Position numbers and translations under genes: made by a program. A stretch of 64,000 nucleotides of DNA, taken from the NCBI GenBank assembly GCA_977006965.1, contig OZ345377.1, positions 1,860,001 to 1,924,000 on the forward strand, read 5' to 3'. Shown here piece after piece: positions 1-10,719 of the stretch. Below the pieces are notes generated by a model. It was not told the origin of the DNA. It saw nothing but the letters and a program-made list of their open reading frames with translations, and made no database searches. Origin of the DNA: Phymatolithon calcareum (taxonomy: Eukaryota; Rhodophyta; Florideophyceae; Hapalidiales). Each line of letters begins with the position of its first letter. Position 1 is the first letter of the stretch.

Positions 1-108
1 ACGCTGAAGTTTAAGTACAACATCATGCCATATATGGGCCCCCTCATGTACGGCGAAGTGGGGGATTACGAGTTTACTCTACCAACCGAGTATACTCCGA
101 AGAAATAG
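1..108 (+). CDS. SPCS3: C-terminal end of probable signal peptidase complex subunit 3 (partial)
   Basis: Frame 1 is open from the window edge to a TAG at 106-108 and gives 35 residues. The tail has the pattern of the SPC3/SPC22-23 family end: a beta strand, then an N-x-M-P-x-x-G-P-L stretch, a short spacer, and a closing L-P-x-x-Y before a basic end. SPC3 is a single-pass ER membrane protein of the signal peptidase complex, which removes signal peptides in the ER lumen. Only the last strand is visible, so the assignment rests on a short match and the start lies outside the window. Confidence 0.45.
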   Translation, partial: TLKFKYNIMPYMGPLMYGEVGDYEFTLPTEYTPKK

Positions 109-914
109 TTTCATATACGCTTCTCACGAGCAATCTTGTCCGTAAATGAGAAGCAATATCGACAATGAGTTATTTCGCATTGACGGCCTTTTACTTCAGC
201 ATGCATGCAAATGGTGGTCACGGAGAGACTGGATGAGGCTGTCTGCTGCTGTTGTTTTTTGTCGCCGCCGCTCATCTATTGCGGAATAACGACCTGTGAA
301 GGAGCTTTGAAGCGTAGGACAGAGCAGTTCTGATTCAACTCAGATTGCTCGAGTGATGCAAGCTGTGAGCCGAAGTCCGAAAATTAACTGAAGGTCAATG
401 TAGCAAAATGGCAGGTGCTTGCCATGCGCCCATTTGAAAAGAAGAGTGCGACCTTAGAGTGTTTGTATTTACAAGCTCTGTTATGCTGGTTACAGGGAAC
501 TAAAACGAGCAATCGCTGTCTATATTCTACAAATTAGGTTGACAAAAGGTCCTAAAGATAGCCAAACGAGAAGTGGCCTGAGCTTGGCCTAAGGAAATGT
601 GTTGCTGGCTAAATTGGAAGCGACGGATACGGCTTCGTCGCGCAGTCGTGTGAAAAATGCCATACTGGGAGTCGCAGGAAGCGAGGGAGATGACCGGGTC
701 GTCCTGCCTGCGGCGCGGGTATGCAAGCTTGCCGAAACTCTTGCATGCTGCACAATGCATAGTTTGCACAAAACGCTCTCAAGTCCATTGTCTCGCATCG
801 CCAAGCACAGAACTTTGCAATGGTCGCCGACGCACCCCTATGTTGTCTGCGCTTGTACGACCAGGCCCGGCCGTGCCGAAAATTGGACTGTCTGGCGGCA
901 AGCGGCAGTGCGAC
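109..914. other. Intergenic spacer, no gene recognised
   Basis: Overlapping short open frames on both strands (about 530-980) show no family resemblance or conserved motif. The stretch should hold the 3' untranslated regions of the convergent genes on either side. No repeat was recognised. Confidence 0.5.
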
Positions 915-1445
915 TCACCGGCGTGGAAAGTGAGTGCCGCCGACATATCCGCCTCGAAGTGAGATGTCGACGTTGCGCCTGAAAGCATTCTTGTCGCGCT
1001 TGAGAAGCTCTGCCGCTTCCTTGTTGAGCGGGTCATCGGGGTTTGGCTCGAGGAATAGTAGCTGCAGACCGAAAAGAATAGATGAGAGTGTGAGAACCGG
1101 GTTCCAATCCTGACGGAGAATGTTTAGACAGACATTTCCCTGAAGGTCGATATTGGGATGATAGACAAGGGTGGTGCACTTCACTTTCGGTGGCTTGTGC
1201 GGATAGTCTTCTGGTACCTTCACAGTGAAGTTGAAGGAGGAGGCGGTATAGTAACCTTCTTGAGGTTTGAGTACTAGATTAAAGCTCATTAGATCATCAG
1301 GGTCTGGAAAGGTGACGGAAATGGAGTCTGGAGCATCGAGCTCGTTCACATCCTTCTGCACACGGATCTGGCTTGCGCGCTGCACGGAGGCACCCGACTC
1401 ACGGCGTGACTTGGTCTCTTTCACGGTTTGGCCTAGCCGGAACAT
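915..1445 (-). CDS. UBC12: NEDD8-conjugating enzyme UBC12 (E2)
   Basis: This 176-residue protein has a complete UBC fold. The HPN motif is at residues 96-98 and the catalytic cysteine is Cys106 in the NVCLNIL context. The segment [17 protein letters not shown] and the [17 protein letters not shown] stretch identify UBC12/UBE2M rather than a generic ubiquitin E2. UBC12 receives NEDD8 from the APPBP1-UBA3 E1 and passes it to cullins, activating cullin-RING ligases. I start at the ATG at 1445 although the frame is open 13 codons further upstream: the resulting N terminus MFRL resembles the conserved MI(K/R)L start of UBC12, which is the N-terminal tail used for E1 and DCN1 docking in this family. 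There is no intron. It is divergent from ARP4. Confidence 0.93.
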   Translation of the reverse strand: MFRLGQTVKETKSRRESGASVQRASQIRVQKDVNELDAPDSISVTFPDPDDLMSFNLVLKPQEGYYTASSFNFTVKVPEDYPHKPPKVKCTTLVYHPNIDLQGNVCLNILRQDWNPVLTLSSILFGLQLLFLEPNPDDPLNKEAAELLKRDKNAFRRNVDISLRGGYVGGTHFPRR

Positions 1446-2370
1446 TTCGGGACAGTGACAGGCGAGCGTGGGAACGGAGGACAAGGAGGGAGTACGTTCG
1501 AGACGGGCTGTGGATGGGTCGAAAGCGTTGACGAATGTGCGAGTAGTTGCTCCGCCGCACGTGTACAGCCGGCCAGAAATTCAAGCGGATTTTATTGAGG
1601 TGCGTCTATCATAACAGAGGCAAGGGTGCTGTCTAATCTAATGATGACGACATCATACTGAAGTCGAGAAAGTCCCATTGACGTCAACACTGTTGACAAA
1701 ACTTGTTCTTGGATGAGTTGGACTCGGGTAAATTTTACAAGCAATGTGGTGCAAGAATAATGCAGTAAGGGTTCGAGTAGCGGTATACGCCTTCTTCTTT
1801 TCAACAGGATTTCAGAAGAGCGTCAGTCTATCAGATGCGAGCAGAAACAATCGACAATAGCTGTCATTTAGTCATTTTCCTCTTCTGTGCTGCTACCTTC
1901 AAAAGACTATTATATTATAGTTTTCAACACAAGCTTGTGGCCCTGCAGCTTGAAGACTTTGATTCCGAGATTGACATCACATTACGGCTGCTGTACTGAT
2001 TCTCGTCTTCACATGAGCAAAGCTGGTTGATTTTCGTCCATTTCTAGGACAGAAGGTGCAAAAACTAATCGATAATTGCGCTAATCTGCTACAGTAGGAG
2101 CTGTTAGTGAAATGTATTGCGGTGCCGTTGCTGTGGTCAGAGGCTTCTGGGTGGGCACTAGATTACTATTATACGCGTTGAGGATTCCTGAAATTTAAAA
2201 AATAGTGCTCAAAATATGATTGTGTAATACTGTATTAGTGTTGCCTATGATCCTGTACTCCAATTTCCCTCAACCCTTCGCGACATATCACTCCTACAAT
2301 CAGGGAATCGCGCAGATCCGTTCATCTTCTTTTGTCCCACTCCGAATGCCAATCTGCTTCCTGCCAGACG
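1446..2370. promoter_or_regulatory. Divergent spacer between UBC12 and ARP4
   Basis: A 925-bp AT-richer spacer between two head-to-head genes must hold both promoters. I see no convincing shared motif. A 70-codon open frame at 1592-1804 (-) has no recognisable features and is not called. Confidence 0.35.
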
Positions 2371-3785
2371 ATGTATCAAGTCGATGGTACTGTACGGAGC
2401 GTTGTCCTTGATGCAGGCTCACACACAGTCAAAGCTGTAAGTATTCGACTCCCATCTTCGCCATCCCTTCGCTCTGCATCGTGTCTGACCAACGCCCCAA
2501 TTCCCCAATTCCGTTCATCTTCGACCAGGGAATCGCCGGCGAGGACCTTCCACACGTTCTTCTTCCATCCTATCTAGCGAAGAAATCTGGCGCGGATGGT
2601 GCAACCGGCTACGACGCAACGCTTGTAGCGACCTCTGCCGTCTCCAAGCGACGCGATGGAGTGATAGTGGAAAGCCCGTTTTCCGCCGATGGATTAATTT
2701 CAAACTGGGATCATTTCGACGCACTTCTCTCACATACCCTCAACACCCGTCTCGAAGTCACGCCCGGTTCCCATGGTCTGCTGTACGCGGAACCAAACCA
2801 CAACGGGCGTGGTGCGCGCGAGCGACTCGTCGAACTTTTATTTGAAAAGCATGGTGTTCCGGCGGCATATCTAGCTCGCACGGCGATGCTTTCCGCATAC
2901 GCAAACGGCCGAACCACCGGCGTTGTACTTGACGTCGGTCACTCAGGTGCTAGCGCGGTGCCCGTGATCGAGGGTGCAGTGGCTAAGGAGAAACTCGTGC
3001 GTACGGCGGCCGGCGGTCATACGCTTTCCGAGGCGTTCCGTGCACAATTGACGGAGCGCGGCGTGGCGCTACGTCCACTGTGGACCTTCAAACGTACCGT
3101 TTCAGTGTCCGAGGACGATGAGCGGACGCAGACTTCCTTCACAGAGATTCCGTATCCGAACGTCACGGCATCATTCTACAAGCATGCTGTTACGGGGGTC
3201 GTCGAGGAAATTAAGGAGTCTGTCTGCCAGGTATTCGAAAATCCATCGCGCACACCGTCCGCCTCGCAGGTCGGGGATGAGGAGTATGAATTACCGGATG
3301 GTCAGACGATCGATCTTGGGCGCGAGAAGTTCCTTGCAGCTGAAGCAGTGCTGTTCGGACCGTTACGGCATGTACAGGCTGCGCCGAGTTCGGATGCGAG
3401 ACAGAGCTATGTCAACCAGATGCTGCACAGGGGCAATGGGGGTGTTGCGGGCGGAGGGGCAACTGTATCACAGGGATTGCATGGACTTGTTTTGGATGTT
3501 ATCAGAAGGTGTGATGGGGCACTTCATAAAGATTTGTATGCAGGCATATGTCTGACGGGTGGCACGACCGATATGCCAGGGCTGTTTGAGCGTGTGAGCG
3601 CAGGGCTTTTGGAGAAGTATCCGCGAGTAAGGGTGTTGGCGGCGATGGGAAGCCATGAACGGAAGTACTGCGCGTGGACTGGTGGGAGCATTTTGGGTAC
3701 GTTTTCAGAGTTTCAGAAGATGTGGTTCTCGAAGAGTGAGTACGAGGAAAATGGTACTGCCTTCGTGCACCGTAAATGCCCTTGA
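2371..3785 (+). CDS. ARP4: Nuclear actin-related protein ARP4 (BAF53/ACTL6 type)
   Basis: Two exons, 2371-2436 and 2529-3785, give 440 residues. Exon 1 encodes MYQVDGTVRSVVLDAGSHTVKA, the phosphate-1 loop region in the form found in ARP4; exon 2 resumes at GIAGEDLPHVLLPS, matching the family's RAGYAGEDxPxxxxPS junction exactly. Further marks are the NWD segment after the first insert, TAMLSAYANGRTTGVVLDVG, GxxxTGGTTDMPGL, a WxGGSIL motif and the C terminus HRKCP, typical of ARP4 and not of actin. ARP4 is a shared subunit of SWI/SNF, INO80, SWR1 and NuA4 complexes in the nucleus. An in-frame ATG at 2481 lies inside the intron and would lose the first nucleotide-binding loop, so I reject it as the start. 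Confidence 0.9.
2437..2528 (+). other. Intron of ARP4 (92 nt, phase 0)
   Basis: The donor is GTAAGT after AAAGCT and the acceptor is ACCAG before GGAATC. A branch-like TCTGAC occurs near 2482. The reading frame stays open through the intron, so only family alignment reveals it. Confidence 0.85.
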
Positions 3786-4369
3786 AAGGACGGTCGAATG
3801 GGGAAGAAGAGGAGTGGAAATGGGGTGAATTTGGTCTTGTTTTTTATTTTATTCAATCCTTGTGTATTCATTTATGCTGCGTACCGTACGCTTTGATGAA
3901 CTCCTGTAGCTCTTTTGTTCCAGTAAAGTATGTCATTGTGTATAATACATAATCTTACATTCAGAGTGCCTGAAGGTTCAAGTACACTCTTTACGGTGAG
4001 CAAAATTTCAAAACTCGGCCGACTACATTAAGCCAGTGGCGTCAGAAACCGGGAAGAAGAGCGAAATTCAAGAGAAGTTGGAACGGGGGAACTGTGTATC
4101 CAATTCGACAAAGACGCAGCGAGCTTACTTTTCCCACAAACCCTGAACTTGAGCGGATGTCTCTCAGGTTGTTGGACATAATATCACCATCCGTCTTCCG
4201 CACAGTACAATCGACTTCGTATTGGTGCTCCAGGAGTCACTGAAACAATAAAACGACAATTTTATACCCCACAGCCCATACTTACACTTTCCATGCTATG
4301 GCGACATACCTAATACACTCTGCCCGCAGCATAATAATAGACGAAAAAGGTCTCACGCACGCACAACCG
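3786..4369. other. Convergent spacer between ARP4 and ARL8
   Basis: An AT-rich 584-bp region holding the 3' ends of two convergent genes. No repeat or further gene was recognised. Confidence 0.4.
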
Positions 4370-5079
4370 TCACTCTGCGGAAACAGTGGGCTGCGTTTGT
4401 GAGGAGCTGCTTTGCGTCCCACTCTTATTATTATCGATAAGCCACTGTAGTGTGATATCGATGTTCGATTTCTCCTTCGCAGAAATGGAGAAAACAGAAA
4501 CCTTATGGTTGTGAATATCATTAAGTCCAAACGTATCAATAATATCTGACTCTGCACGAATTGCCCCCGGAAGGTCACTCTTATTGGCAAGTACAAGCAC
4601 TGGAATACCATCAAGTGCTGGACGGGTGAGTATATCGTGCAGTTCGACACGAGCAGTTTCGAATCGATCCTCGTCAGCAGCATCAATGACAAAAACCACC
4701 GCAGAAACGCCACGACAATACCGCTCCCACATGGTGCGGAAGCGCGCCTGACCGCCGAGATCCCACATTTTTAACGTCACACCGCCTTTCTGCACTTTGC
4801 GCATGTTGAAACCGACCGTTGGGATTCTGTCGTCGGTGAAATCACCGGTCGCTATCAAATTGACGAGTGTTGTCTTGCCGGCGTTTTGCAGGCCGAGAAT
4901 TGTCAGCTCCATTTCCTGCTGGAAGAAGAGACTGTGCACGGTGTACAGCAGCCCGCGCACGAGAAAATATTGCGTCAGGATCGGAATATTCGCGAAACGG
5001 AAGAGAAAGAAAAAAAGGGACAGAGATGAGCGTACCTCTGAATCCACTCCAGAATGCTCTGCCATAATTGAGAGAACAT
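4370..5079 (-). CDS. ARL8: ADP-ribosylation factor-like GTPase ARL8
   Basis: Two exons on the minus strand, 5079-5036 and 4931-4370, give 201 residues. The spliced start [14 protein letters not shown] followed by [11 protein letters not shown] is the amphipathic N-terminal helix typical of ARL8, which lacks the myristoylated glycine of ARFs. G1 is GLQNAGKT (28-35), the switch region [11 protein letters not shown] is ARL8-type, G3 is WDLGGQ (71-76), G4 is NKSD (131-134), and the [15 protein letters not shown] end is family-specific. ARL8 acts on lysosomal or vacuolar membranes in positioning and fusion. A longer unspliced frame from 5065 would replace the helix with an unrelated peptide, so I prefer the spliced model. 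Confidence 0.92.
4932..5035 (-). other. Intron of ARL8 (104 nt, phase 2)
   Basis: On the minus strand the donor is GAG/GTACGC and the acceptor is GCACAG/TCTC. It splits a serine codon. Removing it restores the conserved WxxSLF junction of the ARL8 N-terminal helix. Confidence 0.8.
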
Positions 5080-6046
5080 TGCGCGAATTGGAAAGAGGTG
5101 CGAGTCCGAAACGGATGTGGTCGTCGCTAGCGCAGTGATTGCAGAATGCGTCTAGGAATTAGGACGGAGGAACTGGGGGCAGATGGAGTTGTCGGCGAAG
5201 GTCCGTTTTGCAAGCAGCACTGGTCCCAGTCAGGACGCGGAAGATCTGTACAGTACAGGTGCAGACGCTGAGGTGTCGGTTCTGAAGAGTCTTGGGCCAG
5301 CAATCACGCATGCGTGGTGGCCCGGTGCTCTTGTTGGACGTTGTCATAGAAAAATGAGAACAGTGTAAGAACAGAAAAGTGACTCGAATTTCAGATGTTC
5401 AAAAATAGCGATTCTTGACTGGGCAAGATTCAAAACTTTTCACAATCAGCGTACTGTTGTTTCACCGTTTTCGTAACGAAGATAGAGACTTTTGCGCTGC
5501 TGACTTACAACAGCTTGCGACGGTGTAGCTCACACTTCTTGAAGCGCATCTAGTTTGTGATGCACATTCGCATTAGGATGATCTTCTATCAGTGGTGGCG
5601 TAAGAGTTTGAGACTAGAACTATACAGTTGATGAGGCCCTCTCTAAACAATCACCCGCTCCTCGGTCAGGAACTCCTGCTGCAAATTTTGACAACATCAA
5701 CTCTCCCGATAGGGACCGTCTGCTTCGTACTCTTTTGTCCGAAAAGCCTACGAGCACTCATAATTGCCCTTGTGGTTGCAGTGTTGGCTGAAATTGTGCT
5801 CAAAATTAGTTTTACGCATATACGGGCACAAAACCAGTTAAATTCCCAGACTGACCACTCGTTTGCAAATTCAACAATAAGTTAGGAATATTTCAGAATG
5901 GTATTCGCCAATAAAAAGATAGAATTGCATTACAGTCTGTCCCCCCTCGTGGCTCGACAAGACCGCTACCACTGCCTCAATCAACAATCCTTCCCGCACC
6001 TCCACCGCTGTCCTTGCGCCGAACTTCGGTTCGACCGCTCGGCAAC
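5080..6046. promoter_or_regulatory. Divergent spacer between ARL8 and MSP1
   Basis: A 967-bp spacer between head-to-head genes. A palindromic CTGTACAGTACAG-type stretch lies near 5246-5258 on the ARL8 side. Short open frames at 5183-5368 and 5628-5885 show no family features. Confidence 0.35.
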
Positions 6047-7273
6047 ATGTCGTCTCCCTCGTCATCAACGCGTTCTATTGACTTTATCCTCCGCGAATTG
6101 TTCACGGCCGCCCTAGGCGTGCTAGGCATCTATGTCTCAACACGTATAATGAAGCGCGTCCTCGACCCGAACGCCGAAGCCCGCGAACGGCTACGCGGTC
6201 GCCGCGACGCCGTGATATCTCGTCTCCTCCAGGCAGGCGTCCCCTCCGCCGCATTATCCGGTCTCTCCCCAGCCGAGGAATCTCTATTATACGACATCGT
6301 ATTCCCAGAGGACATTTCCTCCTCATTCCACTCCATAGGCGGTCTCGGCGGCGTGAAGGAGGCCGTGAAGGAGATAATCGTGTACCCACTACTCTACCCC
6401 GACGTCTTCCGCCCGCCAGCACAAGCCTCCGGTGCCACCGCCTCGCTCCTCGCCCCGCCCAAAGGCGTTTTATTGTACGGTCCGCCAGGTACAGGGAAGA
6501 CAATGCTCGCAAAGGCGCTTGCAAAGGAAAGTGGTGCCATATTCATCGCACTATCCCCCAGTTCATTACTGTCTAAATGGCTGGGCGAAACGGAGCAATT
6601 TGCAAGAGCGGTTTTCACACTCGCGCGAAGGGTGCAACCGGCAATTGTGTTCATAGATGAGGTGGACGGATTGTTCCGCGAGCGCAGCAACGCCGAACAC
6701 GAGGCGCACAAAAATCTCAAAAGTGAGTTCATGCAACTGTGGGACGGCCTCACGACGGACGAGCGAAGCAATCAAGTGATCGTGCTCGGCGCGACAAACA
6801 GACCGTACGATGTGGACCCGGCAATTCTGCGACGGATGCCGCGCGCTTTTGAGGTGGGATTGCCGAATGCTATGGAGCGTGCGATGATTTTGAAAACTAT
6901 ACTGGCGGGTGTGGCAGTCGAGGATGGATTTGCATTTGAGGATGTCGCGGCTGTCACGGCAGGCTACTCTGGGAGCGATCTGAAGGAACTTTGTAGAGCA
7001 GCTATGATGCAACCGGTGCGTGAGGCGATGCGAAGGGCGAGACAGAATACGTTGTTGGCGGAGAGGGATGGGAAGGAATTGCGGGCTTTGAGATTGGACG
7101 ATTTAATGAATGCAAGACGCGATGTTACGAGGACTGAGGATCAGAGCGCGGACTACTTGCAGAGAGAGCGCGGGTTTGGCACATCGGCTGGAGCGACTGC
7201 GCAGATGGATATCGAGCCGATCATGCAGTTTTTGACGCAAATCGCATCTAACAAGAACACGCGGAGATCGTGA
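6047..7273 (+). CDS. MSP1: Msp1/ATAD1-type AAA ATPase of the outer mitochondrial membrane
   Basis: This 408-residue protein has an N-terminal membrane segment (about residues 13-31), a linker, the IGGLGGVKEAVKE hallmark of the Msp1 N-domain (about 97-109) and one AAA module. Walker A is GPPGTGKT (145-152), Walker B is VFIDEVD (201-207), sensor-1 Asn is in ATNRP (249-253) and the arginine finger lies in LRRMPR (261-266). Length and order match yeast Msp1 and ATAD1. The family extracts mistargeted tail-anchored proteins from the outer mitochondrial and peroxisomal membranes as a hexamer. I start at the ATG at 6047 so that the membrane helix lies near the N terminus; the frame is open 11 codons further upstream. 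There is no intron. Confidence 0.9.
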   Translation: MSSPSSSTRSIDFILRELFTAALGVLGIYVSTRIMKRVLDPNAEARERLRGRRDAVISRLLQAGVPSAALSGLSPAEESLLYDIVFPEDISSSFHSIGGLGGVKEAVKEIIVYPLLYPDVFRPPAQASGATASLLAPPKGVLLYGPPGTGKTMLAKALAKESGAIFIALSPSSLLSKWLGETEQFARAVFTLARRVQPAIVFIDEVDGLFRERSNAEHEAHKNLKSEFMQLWDGLTTDERSNQVIVLGATNRPYDVDPAILRRMPRAFEVGLPNAMERAMILKTILAGVAVEDGFAFEDVAAVTAGYSGSDLKELCRAAMMQPVREAMRRARQNTLLAERDGKELRALRLDDLMNARRDVTRTEDQSADYLQRERGFGTSAGATAQMDIEPIMQFLTQIASNKNTRRS

Positions 7274-7887
7274 CGGCTGCCGGCGGCGGCAAGCCGCAGT
7301 TGATGCGCGACGCACACACACGATTGAATCTGGTTTGTTAGGAGGTGGTGGTGTGAGGAGGCGATCTCAGGACAGGCTGTCGTGGCGCGAAGGCGGGAAG
7401 AATAAAATTTCATGTAAAATAAATACCTGGAGGAAGATTTGGCCAAACGTAGTGATTGGATGGAAATTGTCGTACAGTTGCGCTGGTTGGTGCCAACAAT
7501 GAGCGTATGGACAGCGCATTTGCACACGCTCGTGCAGCGAGGTGTCCACTGCCATCGAATCCCAAATTTCTAACTGTCAAGCTGGACGGCTGCTACGTAT
7601 CGTTGAGCACCACTATCTCTACCATGGGATCCGTCCTGTGATAAAATTAAATCAAATCACTCATCTCGTCGAAGATCATCGCTCTATCGCTGGTGCGGTG
7701 TCAATCCTCAACTAGCTAGGGTCTCTGTTTGTTGGGCAGCGGCTTGACCCCTTCCGTCGCCGAGGTCTAATTGCTGCCGCTTCCAAGGACGTACAACGGG
7801 CGCTGTAACACTGCCAGCTGCTTTCCAGTGACTGGACTGAGCAAGACTGTCCGCGTACCGGTGCCGTAGACGACGACTGTCGTTTCT
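7274..7887. other. Intergenic spacer, no gene recognised
   Basis: A 614-bp spacer between two co-directional genes. Short frames on both strands show no family resemblance. Confidence 0.4.
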
Positions 7888-8754
7888 ATGGAGGTGGTGA
7901 CGTTTGTAGCTCGTCTGCAGCAAGTGTCTGCAGAACATGTCGTCGAGAATGTGTCTGCGCTTATAGACCGTGCGATGGGATGGACAACTACCGCGGAGTT
8001 ATCGTTATTACGTCGCTTTCTGGTCAACTGGATGATGATGTACATCGGCTCCCTTTTCGTGTACTTTCTCATTGCCGGTCTTGACTTTTTGATTGTGTTC
8101 AACATATTCCGCGACCGTTTCCTCCCGCCGGGTTACATGAAGACGGTGGAAGTGCGACGAGAGATCATGACATCCGTGCGCTCGCTCGTGGTGATGACGG
8201 CAATGACCGTCGTGCCTGAAATGGGGGTGCAGCTCGGTTATTCAAAGATATACCATCGCGTCTCTGACTACGGTGTGGCATATTTGCTTATATCTCCGCT
8301 TATATTCCTGGCATTCTCCGACTTTCTGATATACTTTCTGCACCGCGGGTTGCACCATCGATTGCTGTACAAGCGGTTCCATAAGGGGCATCACAGTTTC
8401 ATCAACACTACGCCGTTCGCGGCGTTTGCATTCCACCCCGTTGACGGATGGATGCAGGGATTACCATACCATCTTTTTGGCTTTTTCTTCCCTATGCATG
8501 GAGTTATGCATCTTGTCTCGCTCGCGGTTGTGTCTATGTGGACGATTAATATCCATGATAGGGTCACCATGGGCATTCCTGGAGTCAATGGCGCTGCGCA
8601 CCACACCATCCATCACACCACGTTTCGATCGAACTATGGGCAGTATACTACACTTTGGGATAAATTGTTCGGGACGTTCTGTGACCCGGTCGAATGGAAG
8701 CGCAAGGGCGCGCCCGAAATGTCGGAGAAGGAGGTGTATGGCAAGTACGCATGA
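7888..8754 (+). CDS. ERG3: Sterol C5(6)-desaturase (ERG3/STE1/SC5D family)
   Basis: This 288-residue membrane di-iron oxygenase has the three histidine boxes of the fatty acid hydroxylase/sterol desaturase superfamily: HRGLHH (152-157), HKGHH (165-169) and HHTIHH (238-243). Hydrophobic segments lie around 52-72, 131-151 and 195-222. The contexts AFHPVDG, WTINIHD and HHTTFRSNYGQYTTLWDKLFGT match Delta7-sterol C5-desaturases specifically rather than C4-methyl oxidases. The enzyme introduces the C5 double bond in Delta7-sterols in the ER, making the 5,7-diene. That product is the substrate of the DHCR7 encoded 3.8 kb downstream on the same strand. The start ATG at 7888 gives the usual family length. 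Confidence 0.87.
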   Translation: MEVVTFVARLQQVSAEHVVENVSALIDRAMGWTTTAELSLLRRFLVNWMMMYIGSLFVYFLIAGLDFLIVFNIFRDRFLPPGYMKTVEVRREIMTSVRSLVVMTAMTVVPEMGVQLGYSKIYHRVSDYGVAYLLISPLIFLAFSDFLIYFLHRGLHHRLLYKRFHKGHHSFINTTPFAAFAFHPVDGWMQGLPYHLFGFFFPMHGVMHLVSLAVVSMWTINIHDRVTMGIPGVNGAAHHTIHHTTFRSNYGQYTTLWDKLFGTFCDPVEWKRKGAPEMSEKEVYGKYA

Positions 8755-9353
8755 CGAAACGATGCCTGCTCGGTGGAGGTCACAGCGGCCAACTTCGCTG
8801 CCTCAGGGCGGCAGCGTTGACCTCGAGTTGCTCACTGCGAAGCTGTCCCGATGGTCTGTAGGAGTCGTGCTCACCTTTGTGGCATAGCTGCAACTGCAGG
8901 CTGCAGCAGCCTAGGCTGCGGCATGCATGCATTGATTTTGTTGGTTGAAGAGTGTCCTTTGCGCATCGATGGTTTGTTGTTGCCCGCTTACAATTTTCTA
9001 GATTTACAGAATGTATTTTTTGCATAATTTCACCCTATAGATTTTTTGCTCCAATGAAACCGCCGGATTGAACATACAATATCACCATCCGCACTCACAT
9101 CATTGGCCGGACGGAAGTACGATCTCGAGCACCACCCGTTGCCCCGCTCGGTCCGGCCCACATGTCGCAACGCCAGTGCGGCTGCGTCCGTGCACCAGAC
9201 TCATGATGATATTTAAACCTGCCATACCACAAGTCTGTTTACCTTCCACCACCAGGCGACCAGCCTGAAGTCGCCTCCCAACATCCTCAACCGCACCATC
9301 TGTCCCACACTTTCCTCATTTCCCGTCAGCAACGAGACGACAAAAGTGTCAAC
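8755..9353. other. Intergenic spacer, no gene recognised
   Basis: 599 bp with a CTGCAG/CAGCAG-rich stretch around 8885-8925. No gene is supported. The sequence just before 9354 is pyrimidine- and CA-rich, as expected for a promoter or 5' leader. Confidence 0.35.
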
Positions 9354-10379
9354 ATGCATTTCCTCGACCTGCCTGCCGACGTGCGTGACAAGATAATCTC
9401 ACAACTCGAGCAGAAGGACCATGCAGCACTACTCGCCACCTGCAGCCGGATGTACAATGCCGTGTTCCCGTACATCTTCCGTATATTCCGGTGCGCTTGT
9501 TGCGCAAAGGACCTCTTCCCACCCTGTGAACTGGTCGCACCGCCGCACAAGCGTCCGCGCGACGTGTTCCTGAAGCTCTGGCCGCGTGATTCTTGGCGTG
9601 CACGGTCTAATGCGGAAGATACTGCTTCAACTACCGGCGAATTAAACTACGCAAGGGAAGTCGGGGACGATTGCGATAAAGCCGAACTGGAGCAGCTCGG
9701 CTTAACACTTGACTCGCGCCGCGGAGCGGCAAACTTCCACGTGCTTGCACATCTTGCGAAAACTATGTTCGCCTCGGCACGCTTCCCGCTCCCAGAAGAG
9801 GCGGCCGCTGTGCGCGCGCTGCGCTGCATTGAATGTGGCGTGTTTGTAGGTTTCCGAAAGGACCGTGAAATAGGGCCGCCCGTCGACTTTGTGCACATAG
9901 ATTTCATCGACCTGTGTGACATCCGCGGTCGTCCCAGAGCGCTCAACGGCGCAGTACTTCCGTGTCCGGACAACGTTGTGCGATGCGCCGCGTGCCGCAC
10001 AGAGCTGTTTGAACGGGCGGATATGCTACCGTGGACACACGTGCTTTCTAGTACGCGACTGCGCGATATGGATGCGTACTTGGAGTGGGAGCATTCGTGG
10101 CAGGGCGGTGGAGGGGGGACGCCGGAAAATCCGGCGTTTTTTGTCAGGAGATTAAGGAAGGGAAGCTATCGAGTGGGTAATGTGCGCGTGCAGGCGTTAA
10201 GACAGGGCGATATGGAGATTGGAGATGTCACTTGCAGAGGGTGTCGAGGGCAGATTGGGTGGAAGTTTTTAGCGGAGATGGGGACGGAAGGGGAGTTGTT
10301 GCATAATTATGACCAGGTTGGAAGGTTTGGGATTATTCGTAGCGCTATTACGCCGTCGGAACCGCGAAGTGCTTGGTGA
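9354..10379 (+). CDS. F-box-like protein with C-terminal Yippee/CULT-like zinc domain
   Basis: 341 residues. Residues 3-42 read as an F-box (LDLPADVRDKIISQL, then LLATCSRMYNAVFP), the module that binds SKP1 in SCF ubiquitin ligases. Four CxxC pairs follow at 47-50, 158-161, 211-214 and 294-297. The last part (about 208-330) has the Yippee/CULT order: CxxC, a variable loop, G-x-Y-x-V, G-D-V-x-C-x-x-C, then I-G-W-K-F and a closing G-R-F-x-I. This is the zinc beta-tent fold also found in cereblon and Mis18. A plausible role is a substrate receptor of a cullin ligase, but no substrate can be inferred. The middle part is unassigned. There is no intron. The F-box and Yippee calls are by motif only. 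Confidence 0.6.
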   Translation: MHFLDLPADVRDKIISQLEQKDHAALLATCSRMYNAVFPYIFRIFRCACCAKDLFPPCELVAPPHKRPRDVFLKLWPRDSWRARSNAEDTASTTGELNYAREVGDDCDKAELEQLGLTLDSRRGAANFHVLAHLAKTMFASARFPLPEEAAAVRALRCIECGVFVGFRKDREIGPPVDFVHIDFIDLCDIRGRPRALNGAVLPCPDNVVRCAACRTELFERADMLPWTHVLSSTRLRDMDAYLEWEHSWQGGGGGTPENPAFFVRRLRKGSYRVGNVRVQALRQGDMEIGDVTCRGCRGQIGWKFLAEMGTEGELLHNYDQVGRFGIIRSAITPSEPRSAW

Positions 10380-10719
10380 AGGAGGATGGAGAAATTGTTG
10401 TACAGTTTGTATTCATGTAGGTAGGGATTGTGGGTGCGTAGTGTAGTGTATCAATGTAGGACGAATTGAGGGAGAGTTGATTGATGAGTGCGTGCTTGTC
10501 GCGCTGCTGCTTTCTGCTGCGTTTTCAGTTGGTTTGGTGCTTCGACGTGCTTGCATGCATCCGATTTATTTGTCAAAATTTAATGTAAATTATCTCAGAT
10601 ACCTTCAGTTGTACAACTTGCGGGCCGCTTGCTCAATCCTTTGGACCGATATGTGGTCCATGAGTTGTACTGAAATCAATCAACCGCAACCTGCGATGCC
10701 AGCTGGCATACACGCTGAT

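Noticed and set aside
527-1036. Several overlapping open frames on both strands between SPCS3 and UBC12
   Set aside because: No family motif, none preferred by context, and they overlap one another and the UBC12 3' end.
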